Both the position numbers and the translations under genes were made by a program. From Flammeovirgaceae bacterium (lineage in GTDB: Bacteria > Bacteroidota > Bacteroidia > Cytophagales > Cyclobacteriaceae), in NCBI GenBank assembly GCA_021299455.1, contig JAJTGQ010000053.1, positions 1-34,266 of the forward strand: a stretch of 34,266 nucleotides of DNA, in the 5' to 3' direction. Numbering within the stretch: the stretch's first letter is position 1; each line of letters starts with the position of its first letter. This document shows positions 16,258-25,094 of the stretch, in pieces. The notes below the pieces were generated by a model. That model ran no database searches. It had not been told where the DNA came from and saw only the letters and a program-made list of their open reading frames with translations.

Positions 16258-17423
16258 ATTTGAAAGAAGTGCTGACCAAGGCCGATCAGAGAGAATTTCT
16301 GCTCTTTCCTTTAACGCTTTATAAGAACCTGCCGCAATGGATTCGCCCACTCGATAAAGATGTTGAGAACGTATTTAACCCCGAAAAAAATAAAACCTAC
16401 CGGCATGGCGAATGTATTCGGTGGCTTCTCAAGAACGATCAAGGTGTAACGATCGGCAGGGTAGCCGCCTTTATTGATCAAAAAACACTCAACAAGGGAA
16501 ATGACCAGCCGACCGGTGGACTAGGATTTTTTGAATGCATCAATGATCGTCAGGCAGCCTTTGCATTATTTGATCAATGTAAGAAATGGATCGAATCAAA
16601 AGGTGCCCAGGCAATGGATGGACCGATTAATTTCGGAAGCCGTGATCGGTGGTGGGGATTGCTCATAGATGGCTATGACCGCGAGCCCAACTATCAGTGT
16701 AACTACAATCCGCCCTACTATAAGGATTTCTTCGAGACATATGGATTTAAGGAGTATTTCAAACAGTTGACTTTTGCCCGAAAAATTATCGATCCGCTTT
16801 CGCCCAAACTAGCCTATAAAGCCGATTTGATTGCCAAAGATCCTGACTATGAATTTCGACATTTGCGCAAAGATGAAATCGGAAAATTGGGAGAGTACCT
16901 TCGCGCAGTGTACAATAAAGCGTGGGCCAATCGGGCCGAAAATCCGGAGATCAATTCGCAGCAAGCGGCTCTCATCGTAAAGCAGATGAAGCCCATCTTG
17001 GATGAGAAGCTTTTGTATTTCGGCTTCTACAAAGGTGAACCTATTTCATTCTTCCTTTCGCTACCGGAAATCAACCAAATTTTTAAACATGTAAATGGAA
17101 AATTGGATTGGCTGGGTAAGTTGAAGTTTGTTTGGTACCAATTCCGAAAAATAAACACCAAGGCATTTGGCATTTTGTTTGGTGTTGTGCCCGAACATCA
17201 AGGGAAAGGAGCCGATGGCGCAATGATTCTGGCCGCTCGTAAAGTATTACAAGATGAATACAAACGATATGACGAATATGAGATGAATTGGATTGGTGAC
17301 TTTAATCCAAAAATGATTACAGTGGTAGAACAAGTTGGCGGATTCGTTTCAAAGACGCATATTACCTACCGAAAACTATTTGACGATTCTAAGCCGTTTA
17401 AGCGGCACCCTATTTTAAACTAA
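16254..17423 (+). CDS. GNAT-like protein, YghO-like
   Basis: A 389-residue soluble protein that starts in the ATGA overlap with the kinase gene. Its C-terminal half is GNAT-like: GVVPEHQGKGADGAMILAAR supplies an acetyl-CoA loop (about residues 312-331), followed by YEMNWIGDFNPKM and a closing beta strand. The N-terminal half, with GPINFGSRDRWWGLLIDGYD and NPPYYKDFFETYGF, matches a conserved YghO-like family in which an N-acyltransferase fold is inferred. The biological substrate is unknown. Coupling to the histidine kinase and to the following membrane gene suggests one transcript. Confidence 0.75.
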   Translation: MNLKEVLTKADQREFLLFPLTLYKNLPQWIRPLDKDVENVFNPEKNKTYRHGECIRWLLKNDQGVTIGRVAAFIDQKTLNKGNDQPTGGLGFFECINDRQAAFALFDQCKKWIESKGAQAMDGPINFGSRDRWWGLLIDGYDREPNYQCNYNPPYYKDFFETYGFKEYFKQLTFARKIIDPLSPKLAYKADLIAKDPDYEFRHLRKDEIGKLGEYLRAVYNKAWANRAENPEINSQQAALIVKQMKPILDEKLLYFGFYKGEPISFFLSLPEINQIFKHVNGKLDWLGKLKFVWYQFRKINTKAFGILFGVVPEHQGKGADGAMILAARKVLQDEYKRYDEYEMNWIGDFNPKMITVVEQVGGFVSKTHITYRKLFDDSKPFKRHPILN

Positions 17424-17425
17424 GC

Positions 17426-18043
17426 ATGGCTCCCCAAGAAGAACAAGAAGAAACCAAGTCAAGCTTTTTATTCCGCAACTTGTTCAAAGGATTGGCATGG
17501 TTTGCCGTCATCATTGCCATTTTTGTTTTGATGGAAGGTTACATTCAACAGAACTTTAAAGAGCATATTGATACTATCCGTGCTAACCCGGGCGTCTTAT
17601 ACGGCATCTACACGTTGTCAGAAATTATCTTTGGCATTTTGCCTCCTGAGATTTTCATGATGATCTGGATACTAGATGACATTAATGTGAGTGGCTTCGT
17701 TACTAACCTCGCTATCCTAACGATCATCTCATATGGAGCGGGTATCTTAGGGTACTACATTGGAAAGGTATTCTCAAAAACAAAATTCTATCAAGAACGC
17801 ATCCGCGAAAAATACTTGAAACAATATGAGGGTAAGTTAAAAACCTATGGCGGCTATTTAGTCTTTGTGGGCGCGGTAACTCCCGTTCCTTTTTCAGCCA
17901 CTTGCATGCTAGCGGGCTCAGTCAACCTGAGCATGAAACACTTTTTGTTGATTTGCATTACTCGAGTACTCCGATTTGCGGCTTATGGTGCAGTAGTATG
18001 GAATGCACCTGAGTGGTTCAGCGGTCTAACGGGAGGGTTGTAA
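17426..18043 (+). CDS. DedA/VTT-domain membrane protein
   Basis: A 205-residue inner-membrane protein with hydrophobic segments at about 22-43, 60-80, 90-115, 145-165 and 175-195. The VTT (SNARE-associated) core is visible as EIIFGILPPEIFMMIW, YGAGILGYYIGKVFSK and YGGYLVFVGAVTPVPFSATC. DedA-family proteins move or scramble lipids such as the undecaprenyl phosphate carrier; that function is known for relatives and only inferred here. The gene begins 2 bases after the GNAT-like gene, so it is the last member of that operon. Its 3' end overlaps the convergent hydrolase gene by 18 bases. Confidence 0.85.
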   Translation: MAPQEEQEETKSSFLFRNLFKGLAWFAVIIAIFVLMEGYIQQNFKEHIDTIRANPGVLYGIYTLSEIIFGILPPEIFMMIWILDDINVSGFVTNLAILTIISYGAGILGYYIGKVFSKTKFYQERIREKYLKQYEGKLKTYGGYLVFVGAVTPVPFSATCMLAGSVNLSMKHFLLICITRVLRFAAYGAVVWNAPEWFSGLTGGL

Positions 18044-20437
18044 GAACCATCTCTCCTTCGCTACTTTTTCAATTTTTTCTCTACTGTAGTAAACCGGAAA
18101 GTGTTGGTCAGTAGCCCATAGCTCAAAAAGGTTTTTATAAAATATACTTTCAACGTCTCCACTTTGTCCGGGGGCATTGGTAAATAGTGTCTTATCCCAA
18201 TCTGCCAAATCAGTGACAATTCTAAAGGTCGCTCCCGCATTTTGATTATCATTATTGGTGGTCATCCCCGGGGTTGAACTGTTGCCTCCACGAGGTAGAG
18301 GGCCCACCTCCAATTTTTTTCGAGTGGCTTCATCCACTGCGTTACTCATCGGATGTTTGATCAACACGTGGTGATAGGCATTTTGTCCGTATTGCCAATT
18401 CTTCATATCTGCGCCTAGCTTTTTAATTAACTCAAGCGTTGCTTGCTCCAAACTTTTTAGAAGAAATGCATCACGACCAGCTGCCGGATCTTGACCAAAT
18501 TCCTTCCTGGCAGTCACGATCCACTGAATAACTTTTGACAATGGCAAACTCTTTACCAATTGTTTTCCGTTTTCAGGAACAAAAAGAGCAACGCAGTTTT
18601 CTATTATCTTCTTTTCCCAGGCCGCATAAATTCCAGCGCCTACCGATGAGCTCTCCATTTTGTAATTCCAATTCGACAGTAGCAATCGTGCTGATTCCGT
18701 TTTTTCATCTTGCGAATGAAGATTTTTCAGAAGAGGAACCAGGGACCTTGCCGGTATCGATAGATAGTCACTCTGCAATTTTGCCATATCGGCAGCATTG
18801 AATTTCTGTTCCGCGCCTAGCACTTCATTGATTCGATCTGCTCGATACGAATCTGCCCATGTCCAGCCTACTGCATTGCGATTGGGGTAATTAAATGGAA
18901 TCAGGTTTTCATTAGCAGTAGCCCAAAATCCTTTTTTTGGATTGAAGACAGACGGCAATGATTTAATAGGAAGATACCCACTCCATTCAAATCGTCCATC
19001 ACCGGGCACGGGCACCAGTCCATCCCAACCCTTGCGAATGGGCGCCACCCCAACCGCCTGCCAACCAATATTCCCTTTCTTGTCTGCCCAAATCATATTT
19101 TCACCTGGGATATGACTGTAGGCACAGCCTTCTCTAAACTCAGCCCAATTCTTTGCTTGATCAATTCGTAAGCTGGCCATGTAGGGTACTCCGCCAATTT
19201 CCAGCCATCCACACCGGACGGCATAGGCAAGGTTGTTTTTCTCATCCATGTACGTTACCGGGCCATGTCTTGTATAGCGATGCTCCACTACAATAGAAGG
19301 AGCTCCTTTAACCTTTATCGTATCTCTCAGAATGCCCATCAACTCCCAACCATTTTTATACTTATACTCATTTTTATTTTGAGGATTGAGTTGATATACA
19401 TACAAGTCTTCAGCATCTAAATCAAAAACAGTTAGGCCCCATGCCCCAAACTCATTGTGCCCTATGGATACGCCCGGGATCGTAGGTTCCCCTCCGCCCA
19501 CTACATTCCAACCAGGCGCATTTAGATGAACCATGTAACGTAGAGAGGGTGCAGATAACGCACGATGTGGATCATTCGCTAGTAATGGAAATCCACTTTG
19601 TGATTTTGAACCACTCACTATCCAATTGTTACTACCAATTGTGTGGTTTGGCGAGGTCACCAAATCGCGATAAGCCTCTTCATCCATCTTTGCAAAACTT
19701 TTATACTGCTCCAAATTTTGATTGGAAGAAAGAGACAAGTCCTGAGGCGAAAATATTATTGGTTTCCGAAAGGCATCATAGAGTTCTGTTACAGGATCTG
19801 ACAAGCGAACCGGATCAATCGATGGGTCTATTCGAAGATTTGGCCTTCCTGGCTCAAACACATTTAGCTCTTCAACTTTTTCAGTTCCCAGCACAGCTAC
19901 CATTCGGGCAAAAGAAATTTCGCGTGTTAAGTTCCCCAACAATCCCTGATGTCGGGAGATCACAACATCGGGTGTCCAATATCCGGGTTTCGCTCCTAGT
20001 AGCCTGAATTCAACAGTTAGAAGCTGAGGATTTCTTTCTGTTTCCCTAATGTAGGCGTTAACCCCTTCGGTGAATGCGCTGATAATTTGTTCACCGCGTG
20101 GATGATAGTGATTCAATTCTTGTTTTAGATTTCCACGAAATTTGAAAAGACGCGCACCCTGATCACGCTTTATTTCTTTAGGTCCTAACCATTCGGCCAA
20201 TGTGCCTGCGGCTTGCCTTCGCCAAAGTTCGAATTGAAACAGCCTGTCCTTAGCTGCGCAATAACCCTGTGCAAAAAAAAGGTCATGTTCATTTCTTGCA
20301 TAGATATGATTTACCCCGTACTCATCTCGAATTACTTCGACCTTTTCGAGCAGGTCTCGTAATCTTAACTCCGTGTTAATTTGGCTGTGAACGTTTTGGC
20401 CAATGAAGAAAAAATAATAAAGGATTAGGTATCTCAT
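18026..20437 (-). CDS. Penicillin acylase-family amidase (Ntn hydrolase), exported
   Basis: An exported precursor of about 803 residues. The signal peptide is MRYLILYYFFFIGQNVHSQ. The family opening LEKVEVIRDEYGVNHIYARN is followed by an alpha-subunit-like region with FFAQGYCAAKDRLFQFELWR. The junction GSNNWIVSG places the nucleophile Ser269, which becomes the N-terminal residue of the beta chain after self-cleavage. NDPHR and PGVSIGHNEFGAWGLT are family marks. Relatives hydrolyse beta-lactam side chains or acyl-homoserine lactones; substrate here is unknown. I take the ATG at 20435-20437 because the upstream TTG at 20587 would add 50 residues ahead of the signal peptide. Confidence 0.92.
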   Translation of the reverse strand: MRYLILYYFFFIGQNVHSQINTELRLRDLLEKVEVIRDEYGVNHIYARNEHDLFFAQGYCAAKDRLFQFELWRRQAAGTLAEWLGPKEIKRDQGARLFKFRGNLKQELNHYHPRGEQIISAFTEGVNAYIRETERNPQLLTVEFRLLGAKPGYWTPDVVISRHQGLLGNLTREISFARMVAVLGTEKVEELNVFEPGRPNLRIDPSIDPVRLSDPVTELYDAFRKPIIFSPQDLSLSSNQNLEQYKSFAKMDEEAYRDLVTSPNHTIGSNNWIVSGSKSQSGFPLLANDPHRALSAPSLRYMVHLNAPGWNVVGGGEPTIPGVSIGHNEFGAWGLTVFDLDAEDLYVYQLNPQNKNEYKYKNGWELMGILRDTIKVKGAPSIVVEHRYTRHGPVTYMDEKNNLAYAVRCGWLEIGGVPYMASLRIDQAKNWAEFREGCAYSHIPGENMIWADKKGNIGWQAVGVAPIRKGWDGLVPVPGDGRFEWSGYLPIKSLPSVFNPKKGFWATANENLIPFNYPNRNAVGWTWADSYRADRINEVLGAEQKFNAADMAKLQSDYLSIPARSLVPLLKNLHSQDEKTESARLLLSNWNYKMESSSVGAGIYAAWEKKIIENCVALFVPENGKQLVKSLPLSKVIQWIVTARKEFGQDPAAGRDAFLLKSLEQATLELIKKLGADMKNWQYGQNAYHHVLIKHPMSNAVDEATRKKLEVGPLPRGGNSSTPGMTTNNDNQNAGATFRIVTDLADWDKTLFTNAPGQSGDVESIFYKNLFELWATDQHFPVYYSREKIEKVAKERWFLQPSR

Positions 20438-20536
20438 AAGATGCAGGTATTTCAATTTTCTAAAGTAAGAATAATCGCCTTGTATTTTAAAGTGGTTATT
20501 GACGAGCTTTTTGGAGAATGCTGCACAAAAACTGAT

Positions 20537-20544
20537 CAAAACTA
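20537..20544 (-). promoter_or_regulatory. -7 box (TAGTTTTG) for the penicillin acylase gene
   Basis: CAAAACTA on the plus strand reads TAGTTTTG on the minus strand, an exact TAnnTTTG match. A TTG (complement of 20561-20563) lies at a plausible -33 distance. The transcript would have a leader of about 90 bases. A second identical box for guaB lies 28 bases away facing the other direction. Confidence 0.4.
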
Positions 20545-20571
20545 AAATTAGCTTCTTAACCAAGAACCCGC

Positions 20572-20579
20572 TAGTTTTG
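20572..20579 (+). promoter_or_regulatory. -7 box (TAGTTTTG) for guaB
   Basis: TAGTTTTG matches the TAnnTTTG element exactly and lies 32 bases before the guaB ATG, so the leader would be about 25 bases. No strong -33 element is seen. The divergent acylase promoter occupies the adjacent DNA. Confidence 0.45.
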
Positions 20580-20611
20580 CCCCGCAAATAATCACTCGTA
20601 AATTATTTGCC

Positions 20612-22084
20612 ATGGCCCACGATCCCTCCAAATTTCTTTTCGAAGCATTGACCTATGATGATGTGCTTCTGGTACCTGCTTACAGTGACGTTTTACCCCG
20701 TGAAACAAGCACAGTGGGCTATTTGACGAAGAACATCAAGCTCAATATTCCCCTTATTTCTGCCGCCATGGACACGGTAACCGAGGCTCAGTTGGCCATC
20801 AGCATGGCGCTGGAAGGCGGCCTTGGGTTCATTCACAAAAACATGACCATTGCCGAGCAAGGCGAACAAGTGCGCAAGGTGAAGCGATCTCAAAGTGGGA
20901 TGATCCTGGATCCAATCACCTTGCGGGTGAATTCTACCGTGCGCGATGCCGAGAAAATCATGCGTGAAAATAAAATAGGCGGCATTCCGGTCATCGATGA
21001 AAATGGGAAATTGGTTGGCATTATCACCAATCGCGATTTGCGTTTTCAAAAAGACATGAGTAGGCCGATTGCGGAAATCATGACGAAAGACAACTTGATC
21101 ACCGCACCGGAAGGAATCACGTTGGCTAAAGCAGAAATTCTCTTACAGAATTATAAAATTGAAAAACTACCTATCGTCAGCAAAAAGGGGAAGCTTACCG
21201 GACTTGTTACTTACAAAGACATTCTAAAAAAGAAAAACAAACCGAATGCGTGTCACGATGAGTTTGGAAGACTACGAGTGGGGGGCGCAGTTGGGGTAAC
21301 AGCAGATATCATGGAGCGCATCGAAGCTTTAAAAACTTCAGGGGTCGATGTGATTAGTATTGATACAGCACACGGGCATTCTAAAGGCGTAATTGATGCC
21401 GCTAAACGAGTTAAACGAAAATACCCATCACTGGAATTGATCGTTGGAAATATTGCTACGGGTGCGGCTGCTAAGGCATTAGCCAAAGCAGGTGCAGATA
21501 CTGTAAAAGTAGGCGTGGGACCGGGTAGTATTTGCACTACTCGTATCGTTGCCGGTATCGGTCTGCCTCAACTATCCGCTGTTTACGAATCCGCCAAAGC
21601 ATTAAAAGGTTCTGATGTAAAAGTGATTGCGGATGGTGGCATCCGTTTTTCCGGAGATATTGTAAAAGCGCTGGCCGCAGGTGCTGATAGCGTAATGATT
21701 GGTTCACTGCTGGCAGGCACAGAAGAAGCCCCCGGAGAGATGATCATATATGAAGGACGAAAGTTCAAATCCTACCGAGGAATGGGCTCGATGGAGGCCA
21801 TGGATGATGGATCAAAAGACCGTTACTTTCAGGATGCAGAAGATGATATCAAAAAACTCGTACCCGAAGGCATATCTGGTCGGGTCCCGTTCAAGGGTTC
21901 GGTGGCAGAGGTGCTGTATCAATTAGTTGGAGGATTAAAAGCAGGTATGGGCTATTGTGGCGCAAAGAATCTCGACAAGCTTAAATCGGCCAAGTTCGTA
22001 AAAATAACCGCAGCTGGAGTGCATGAGAGCCATCCGCATGATGTTACGATCACCAGGGAGGCACCGAATTACAGCCGGAAGTAA
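20612..22084 (+). CDS. guaB: Inosine-5'-monophosphate dehydrogenase
   Basis: The enzyme oxidises IMP to XMP with NAD+, the committed step of GMP synthesis. The 490-residue length is normal. The N-terminal TIM-barrel segment begins [19 protein letters not shown]. Two CBS domains occupy about 95-205 ([39 protein letters not shown]). The catalytic loop [13 protein letters not shown] carries Cys308, which forms the covalent intermediate. The flap has [10 protein letters not shown] and [10 protein letters not shown]. The start is the ATG at 20612. A terminator follows. Confidence 0.98.
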   Translation: MAHDPSKFLFEALTYDDVLLVPAYSDVLPRETSTVGYLTKNIKLNIPLISAAMDTVTEAQLAISMALEGGLGFIHKNMTIAEQGEQVRKVKRSQSGMILDPITLRVNSTVRDAEKIMRENKIGGIPVIDENGKLVGIITNRDLRFQKDMSRPIAEIMTKDNLITAPEGITLAKAEILLQNYKIEKLPIVSKKGKLTGLVTYKDILKKKNKPNACHDEFGRLRVGGAVGVTADIMERIEALKTSGVDVISIDTAHGHSKGVIDAAKRVKRKYPSLELIVGNIATGAAAKALAKAGADTVKVGVGPGSICTTRIVAGIGLPQLSAVYESAKALKGSDVKVIADGGIRFSGDIVKALAAGADSVMIGSLLAGTEEAPGEMIIYEGRKFKSYRGMGSMEAMDDGSKDRYFQDAEDDIKKLVPEGISGRVPFKGSVAEVLYQLVGGLKAGMGYCGAKNLDKLKSAKFVKITAAGVHESHPHDVTITREAPNYSRK

Positions 22085-22143
22085 ACTTTCAAACCATAAT
22101 AAATTCCGTGTTTTAGCGCGGATTTATTAATTATTATTGCAAG

Positions 22144-22171
22144 GCCAATCCCAATTGATTGGCTTTTTTTT
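22144..22171 (+). terminator. Intrinsic terminator after guaB
   Basis: GCCAATC (22144-22150) and GATTGGC (22157-22163) form a perfect 7-bp stem with a CCAATT loop, followed at once by eight T residues. It lies about 60 bases past the guaB stop. It ends 8 bases before the phosphatase ATG. Confidence 0.8.
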
Positions 22172-22179
22172 AACCCAGA

Positions 22180-24243
22180 ATGTTCAAAACAAAAGCCCTA
22201 ACTCGCCTTACTTCTATGGGCGCCCTCATTTTTTGGGTGGTTTTGGCCTTTTCTGATATCACCGTTCTTTTTGCCGACATCAAAGCGCTACCTTCAGATG
22301 TGCCGCAATGGCTCCCGCAAGTCATGCTGGATCTCTTTATCATTTCGCTTTTCTACTATTACAAATTCAAAATAGAGCGGGATGAAAGTCTCAATTTCAC
22401 CGATTTGCTTTGGAAGGTTTTTGCCACTGGACTGATAGCCACCGTTATCTCACTGGCGGTTCGGCTTTTGCTGTTCTTGCTGGGCAGCACACCCCTGCCT
22501 ACAAACATTCTTTTCATCGATCTGGTCTACCAAATTAATCTGGGTTTGTTCATCAATTTTTTGTTGGCTGCCTACACTTCCTGGAAGCGCTTAATCCTCT
22601 ATCAAAAATCGAAATGGTTAATCAGGGCTTGGCTTGCTTTCGAATTACTCCTCTTTTGCATTTTGGTCTACGATAGTATTCACATTGTAGTTTCCTCAAC
22701 CCTATCAAACACCGCCATCCTATTGGTGAGTGCGCTTGGGCTTATTCTATCGTTTAATATGAGATGGGTCGCTTATCTCAATTTTAAACAGAAGTGGACG
22801 AGTCTATTGCTACTGCTGCTATCTATTTTCTACCTGGTCTATTTCCTTTATTCAGTGACGATTTTGTCAGATACAGTTAGCCAACAGTCAACCGCATTTA
22901 TCGATTTCCAGAGCCACGTCTTTAGCATTGCGCTGTTGGCGTTTGTAATTACCTATATCACCTTCTCCTTTTTGGTTGTCCTCTTCAACTTGCCTACGTC
23001 CTCCGTCTTTGAACAAAAATTGGAAGAGGTCGTGAGCTTTCAGCGGATCAGTCAATCCATACAAACAGAGCAAAATGAGGAAAGTGTTTACAATATTCTT
23101 TTAGAAAGTTCCGTAAGTGCCGTTTTCGCAGACGCAGCATGGTTAGAAATGAAGGCTACTGACAGCGAGCAGAAGTTGTACACCCATAAGATCAGTGCCC
23201 AAGAATCAAAGGACATCAGAGCACACCTGGAAAAAAATAAAATCAAAGGCGCGTTGGATCAAAGTAGCGATAAAACAAAAAATCTCTCCAAGCACTTGGG
23301 CTCTTTGAAGAATTCTCGCTTCCGTTCGTTGTTGGCATTTCCGATAAAAGTAAAAGAAGAAACCATTGGCACATTGGCGCTGCTCAAAGAATTGCCCGAA
23401 GGTTTTAACAAAGAAATGACCCGGATCGTGTCTGCCTTTGCCAATCAAGCAGGCATTTCTATTGAGAACTTCCGCCTGATGGAAGAGGCGTTTCAAAATG
23501 CGCGCTACAAAGAAGAACTAAAAATTGCTAAAACAGTCCAACAAAGCTTACTGCCCACCAAACTAGAAACAAATCTTGATTTTGAGATCTCGGCATTTTC
23601 CGCATCTGCCGATGAAGTGGGTGGCGACTATTACGATACGCTTCGGATCAACGAACACGAAGTAGCGTTGATCATTGCTGACGTCTCGGGTAAGGGCACC
23701 ACTGCCGCCTTTCACATGTCGCAAATGAAAGGCATTTTTCATAGCCTGGCGCAACAAGGGCCATCGCCAAAAGATTTTATGGTAAAGGCGAATAAAGCGC
23801 TCGTGTATTGCCTCGAGCGAGGCTCATTTATTTCCGCTACTTATTTTGTCATCAACACTCAAACTAAAAAAGTGCACTATTCACGAGCTGGCCATTGCCC
23901 GGTACTCTATCACCAAGCCGCCAAAAATCAATCCGTTTTCCTGAAAGACAAGGGCACTGCATTGGGTATGGTGCGTAGTTTAGACTACAGTAATTTCGTA
24001 GAGAACCAAGAAATTGATTATCAGCCGGGTGATGTGATGGTCTTGTATACCGATGGCATCACGGAGGCTAAAAATGGAAAAGGCGAAGAATTTGGTGGCG
24101 AACGTCTGGCCGCTGCATTACAAAACTCGGCACAAAAAAGTTCAAAAGAAATTGAAGAAAATGTAATTAAACACCTGTATGAATTTTCAGGGACGGAAGA
24201 TATCAATGACGATTATACATCCATGACAGTCAAATTCCAGTAA
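22180..24243 (+). CDS. Membrane-bound GAF-PP2C (SpoIIE/RsbU-type) serine phosphatase
   Basis: A 687-residue protein. Residues about 10-275 hold seven or eight hydrophobic helices, 285-430 resemble a GAF domain (ending FNKEMTRIVSAFANQAGIS), and about 455-687 form the PP2C/SpoIIE phosphatase. Metal-site motifs are complete: DEVGGDYYD (478-486), ADVSGKGTTAAF (Asp501), YTDGITEA (Asp625) and NDDYTSM (Asp677/678). RsbU-type enzymes dephosphorylate a STAS antagonist, and one lies 36 bases downstream. The membrane part suggests a signal sensed at the envelope. Start: ATG at 22180; an ATG at 22216 is possible and would give a longer leader after the guaB terminator. Confidence 0.93.
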   Translation: MFKTKALTRLTSMGALIFWVVLAFSDITVLFADIKALPSDVPQWLPQVMLDLFIISLFYYYKFKIERDESLNFTDLLWKVFATGLIATVISLAVRLLLFLLGSTPLPTNILFIDLVYQINLGLFINFLLAAYTSWKRLILYQKSKWLIRAWLAFELLLFCILVYDSIHIVVSSTLSNTAILLVSALGLILSFNMRWVAYLNFKQKWTSLLLLLLSIFYLVYFLYSVTILSDTVSQQSTAFIDFQSHVFSIALLAFVITYITFSFLVVLFNLPTSSVFEQKLEEVVSFQRISQSIQTEQNEESVYNILLESSVSAVFADAAWLEMKATDSEQKLYTHKISAQESKDIRAHLEKNKIKGALDQSSDKTKNLSKHLGSLKNSRFRSLLAFPIKVKEETIGTLALLKELPEGFNKEMTRIVSAFANQAGISIENFRLMEEAFQNARYKEELKIAKTVQQSLLPTKLETNLDFEISAFSASADEVGGDYYDTLRINEHEVALIIADVSGKGTTAAFHMSQMKGIFHSLAQQGPSPKDFMVKANKALVYCLERGSFISATYFVINTQTKKVHYSRAGHCPVLYHQAAKNQSVFLKDKGTALGMVRSLDYSNFVENQEIDYQPGDVMVLYTDGITEAKNGKGEEFGGERLAAALQNSAQKSSKEIEENVIKHLYEFSGTEDINDDYTSMTVKFQ

Positions 24244-24279
24244 GCGAAAACAATAAAAAACATAACCCGTTAGAATACT

Positions 24280-24630
24280 ATGGTTCATATTAAGAGACTA
24301 CAAGAAGACGGAGCTGATATCATTGCCATAATTGGCGAAATTGATGCTAGTTCTTCTATTGAACTTGACTTGGCGATTGCCAAAAGTGTAGGTGATGGCT
24401 ATCGAAAGATTTTAGTGGACTGCAATGGATTGGAGTATATTTCCTCTGCAGGTTTGGGTGTATTTATGTCCTATATCGAAGAATTAAAAGACAAGAAAGT
24501 GTATCTCGTGCTTTTTGGTTTGAAAGAGCGAGTGTTGAATACGTTTAGCATTTTGGGGTTGGCCGATTTGCTAAACATACGTGAAACCAAATCAGACGCA
24601 AAAAAATTGGTAGATGAGCTATCAGTATAA
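24280..24630 (+). CDS. STAS-domain anti-sigma factor antagonist (RsbV/SpoIIAA-like)
   Basis: A 116-residue single-domain STAS protein. The phosphorylation region reads LVDCNGLEYISSAGLGVFMS, with Ser56 aligning to the serine phosphorylated in RsbV. In partner switching, the RsbW-like kinase phosphorylates this residue and the PP2C enzyme removes the phosphate; only the unphosphorylated form binds the kinase. The gene lies 36 bases after the phosphatase and overlaps the kinase gene by 17 bases, so the three act as one unit. Confidence 0.92.
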   Translation: MVHIKRLQEDGADIIAIIGEIDASSSIELDLAIAKSVGDGYRKILVDCNGLEYISSAGLGVFMSYIEELKDKKVYLVLFGLKERVLNTFSILGLADLLNIRETKSDAKKLVDELSV

Positions 24631-25024
24631 CATAGGCTGTAGCCTGAACAACCTAAAAGGTGTGCGCGAGTTTATTCGTAACTCGCTCAAGGGACAAGGT
24701 GTTTCCGAACTTGAGATGGGTGCCATAGTGCTGGCTCTTGATGAAATGTGTTCGAACTTGATGATCCATGCGCATCATTGTAATCCCGACCACAAGATTT
24801 CAATGAATATCCACATTTCAGGTCACCAACAGTTCGTGTTTGAAATAATCGATGATGGCTCTATGTTCGACATAAATCAATATCAAGAACAGGAATTGGA
24901 TAGCCTGGTACACGAGAAGCGAAAAGGCGGACTGGGCATCCGACTAGTAAAATCAATTATGGACAAGGTTGAGTATTTGCGCGAAGACGGCAAAAATATT
25001 TGCCGACTCACGAAGACGATATAG
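24614..25024 (+). CDS. Anti-sigma-factor-type serine kinase (RsbW/SpoIIAB-like)
   Basis: A 136-residue GHKL ATPase. The N-box reads LALDEMCSNLMIHA (Glu44, Asn48), the G1 box IIDDGSMFD (about 78-86) and the G2 box GGLGIRLVKS (105-114), as in RsbW/SpoIIAB. It would phosphorylate the STAS partner and sequester some other protein when the partner is phosphorylated. No sigma factor gene lies nearby, so the regulated partner is not visible. It starts within the end of the STAS gene (17-base overlap), which implies translational coupling. Confidence 0.9.
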   Translation: MSYQYNIGCSLNNLKGVREFIRNSLKGQGVSELEMGAIVLALDEMCSNLMIHAHHCNPDHKISMNIHISGHQQFVFEIIDDGSMFDINQYQEQELDSLVHEKRKGGLGIRLVKSIMDKVEYLREDGKNICRLTKTI

Positions 25025-25068
25025 AAATACCTTGCGTTTTCGGAATCCGCTAACTCCAAATTTTCCAC

Positions 25069-25076
25069 TATTTTTG
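25069..25076 (+). promoter_or_regulatory. -7 box (TATTTTTG) for the foldase operon
   Basis: TATTTTTG matches TAnnTTTG exactly and lies 18 bases before the ATG at 25095, giving a leader of about 12 bases. This supports that ATG over the in-frame start at 24969. No -33 element at ideal spacing is seen. Confidence 0.4.
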
Positions 25077-25094
25077 CAACTCTATTTTTCTTCC

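Noticed and set aside
20438-20587. Fifty-residue N-terminal extension of the penicillin acylase from a TTG start
   Set aside because: The extension places extra residues before a clear signal peptide and overlaps the divergent promoter region; the ATG at 20435-20437 is preferred.
24969-25094. Forty-two-residue extension of the first foldase
   Set aside because: It lies inside the RsbW-like gene and lacks a signal peptide; the ATG at 25095 follows a -7 box and starts a signal peptide.
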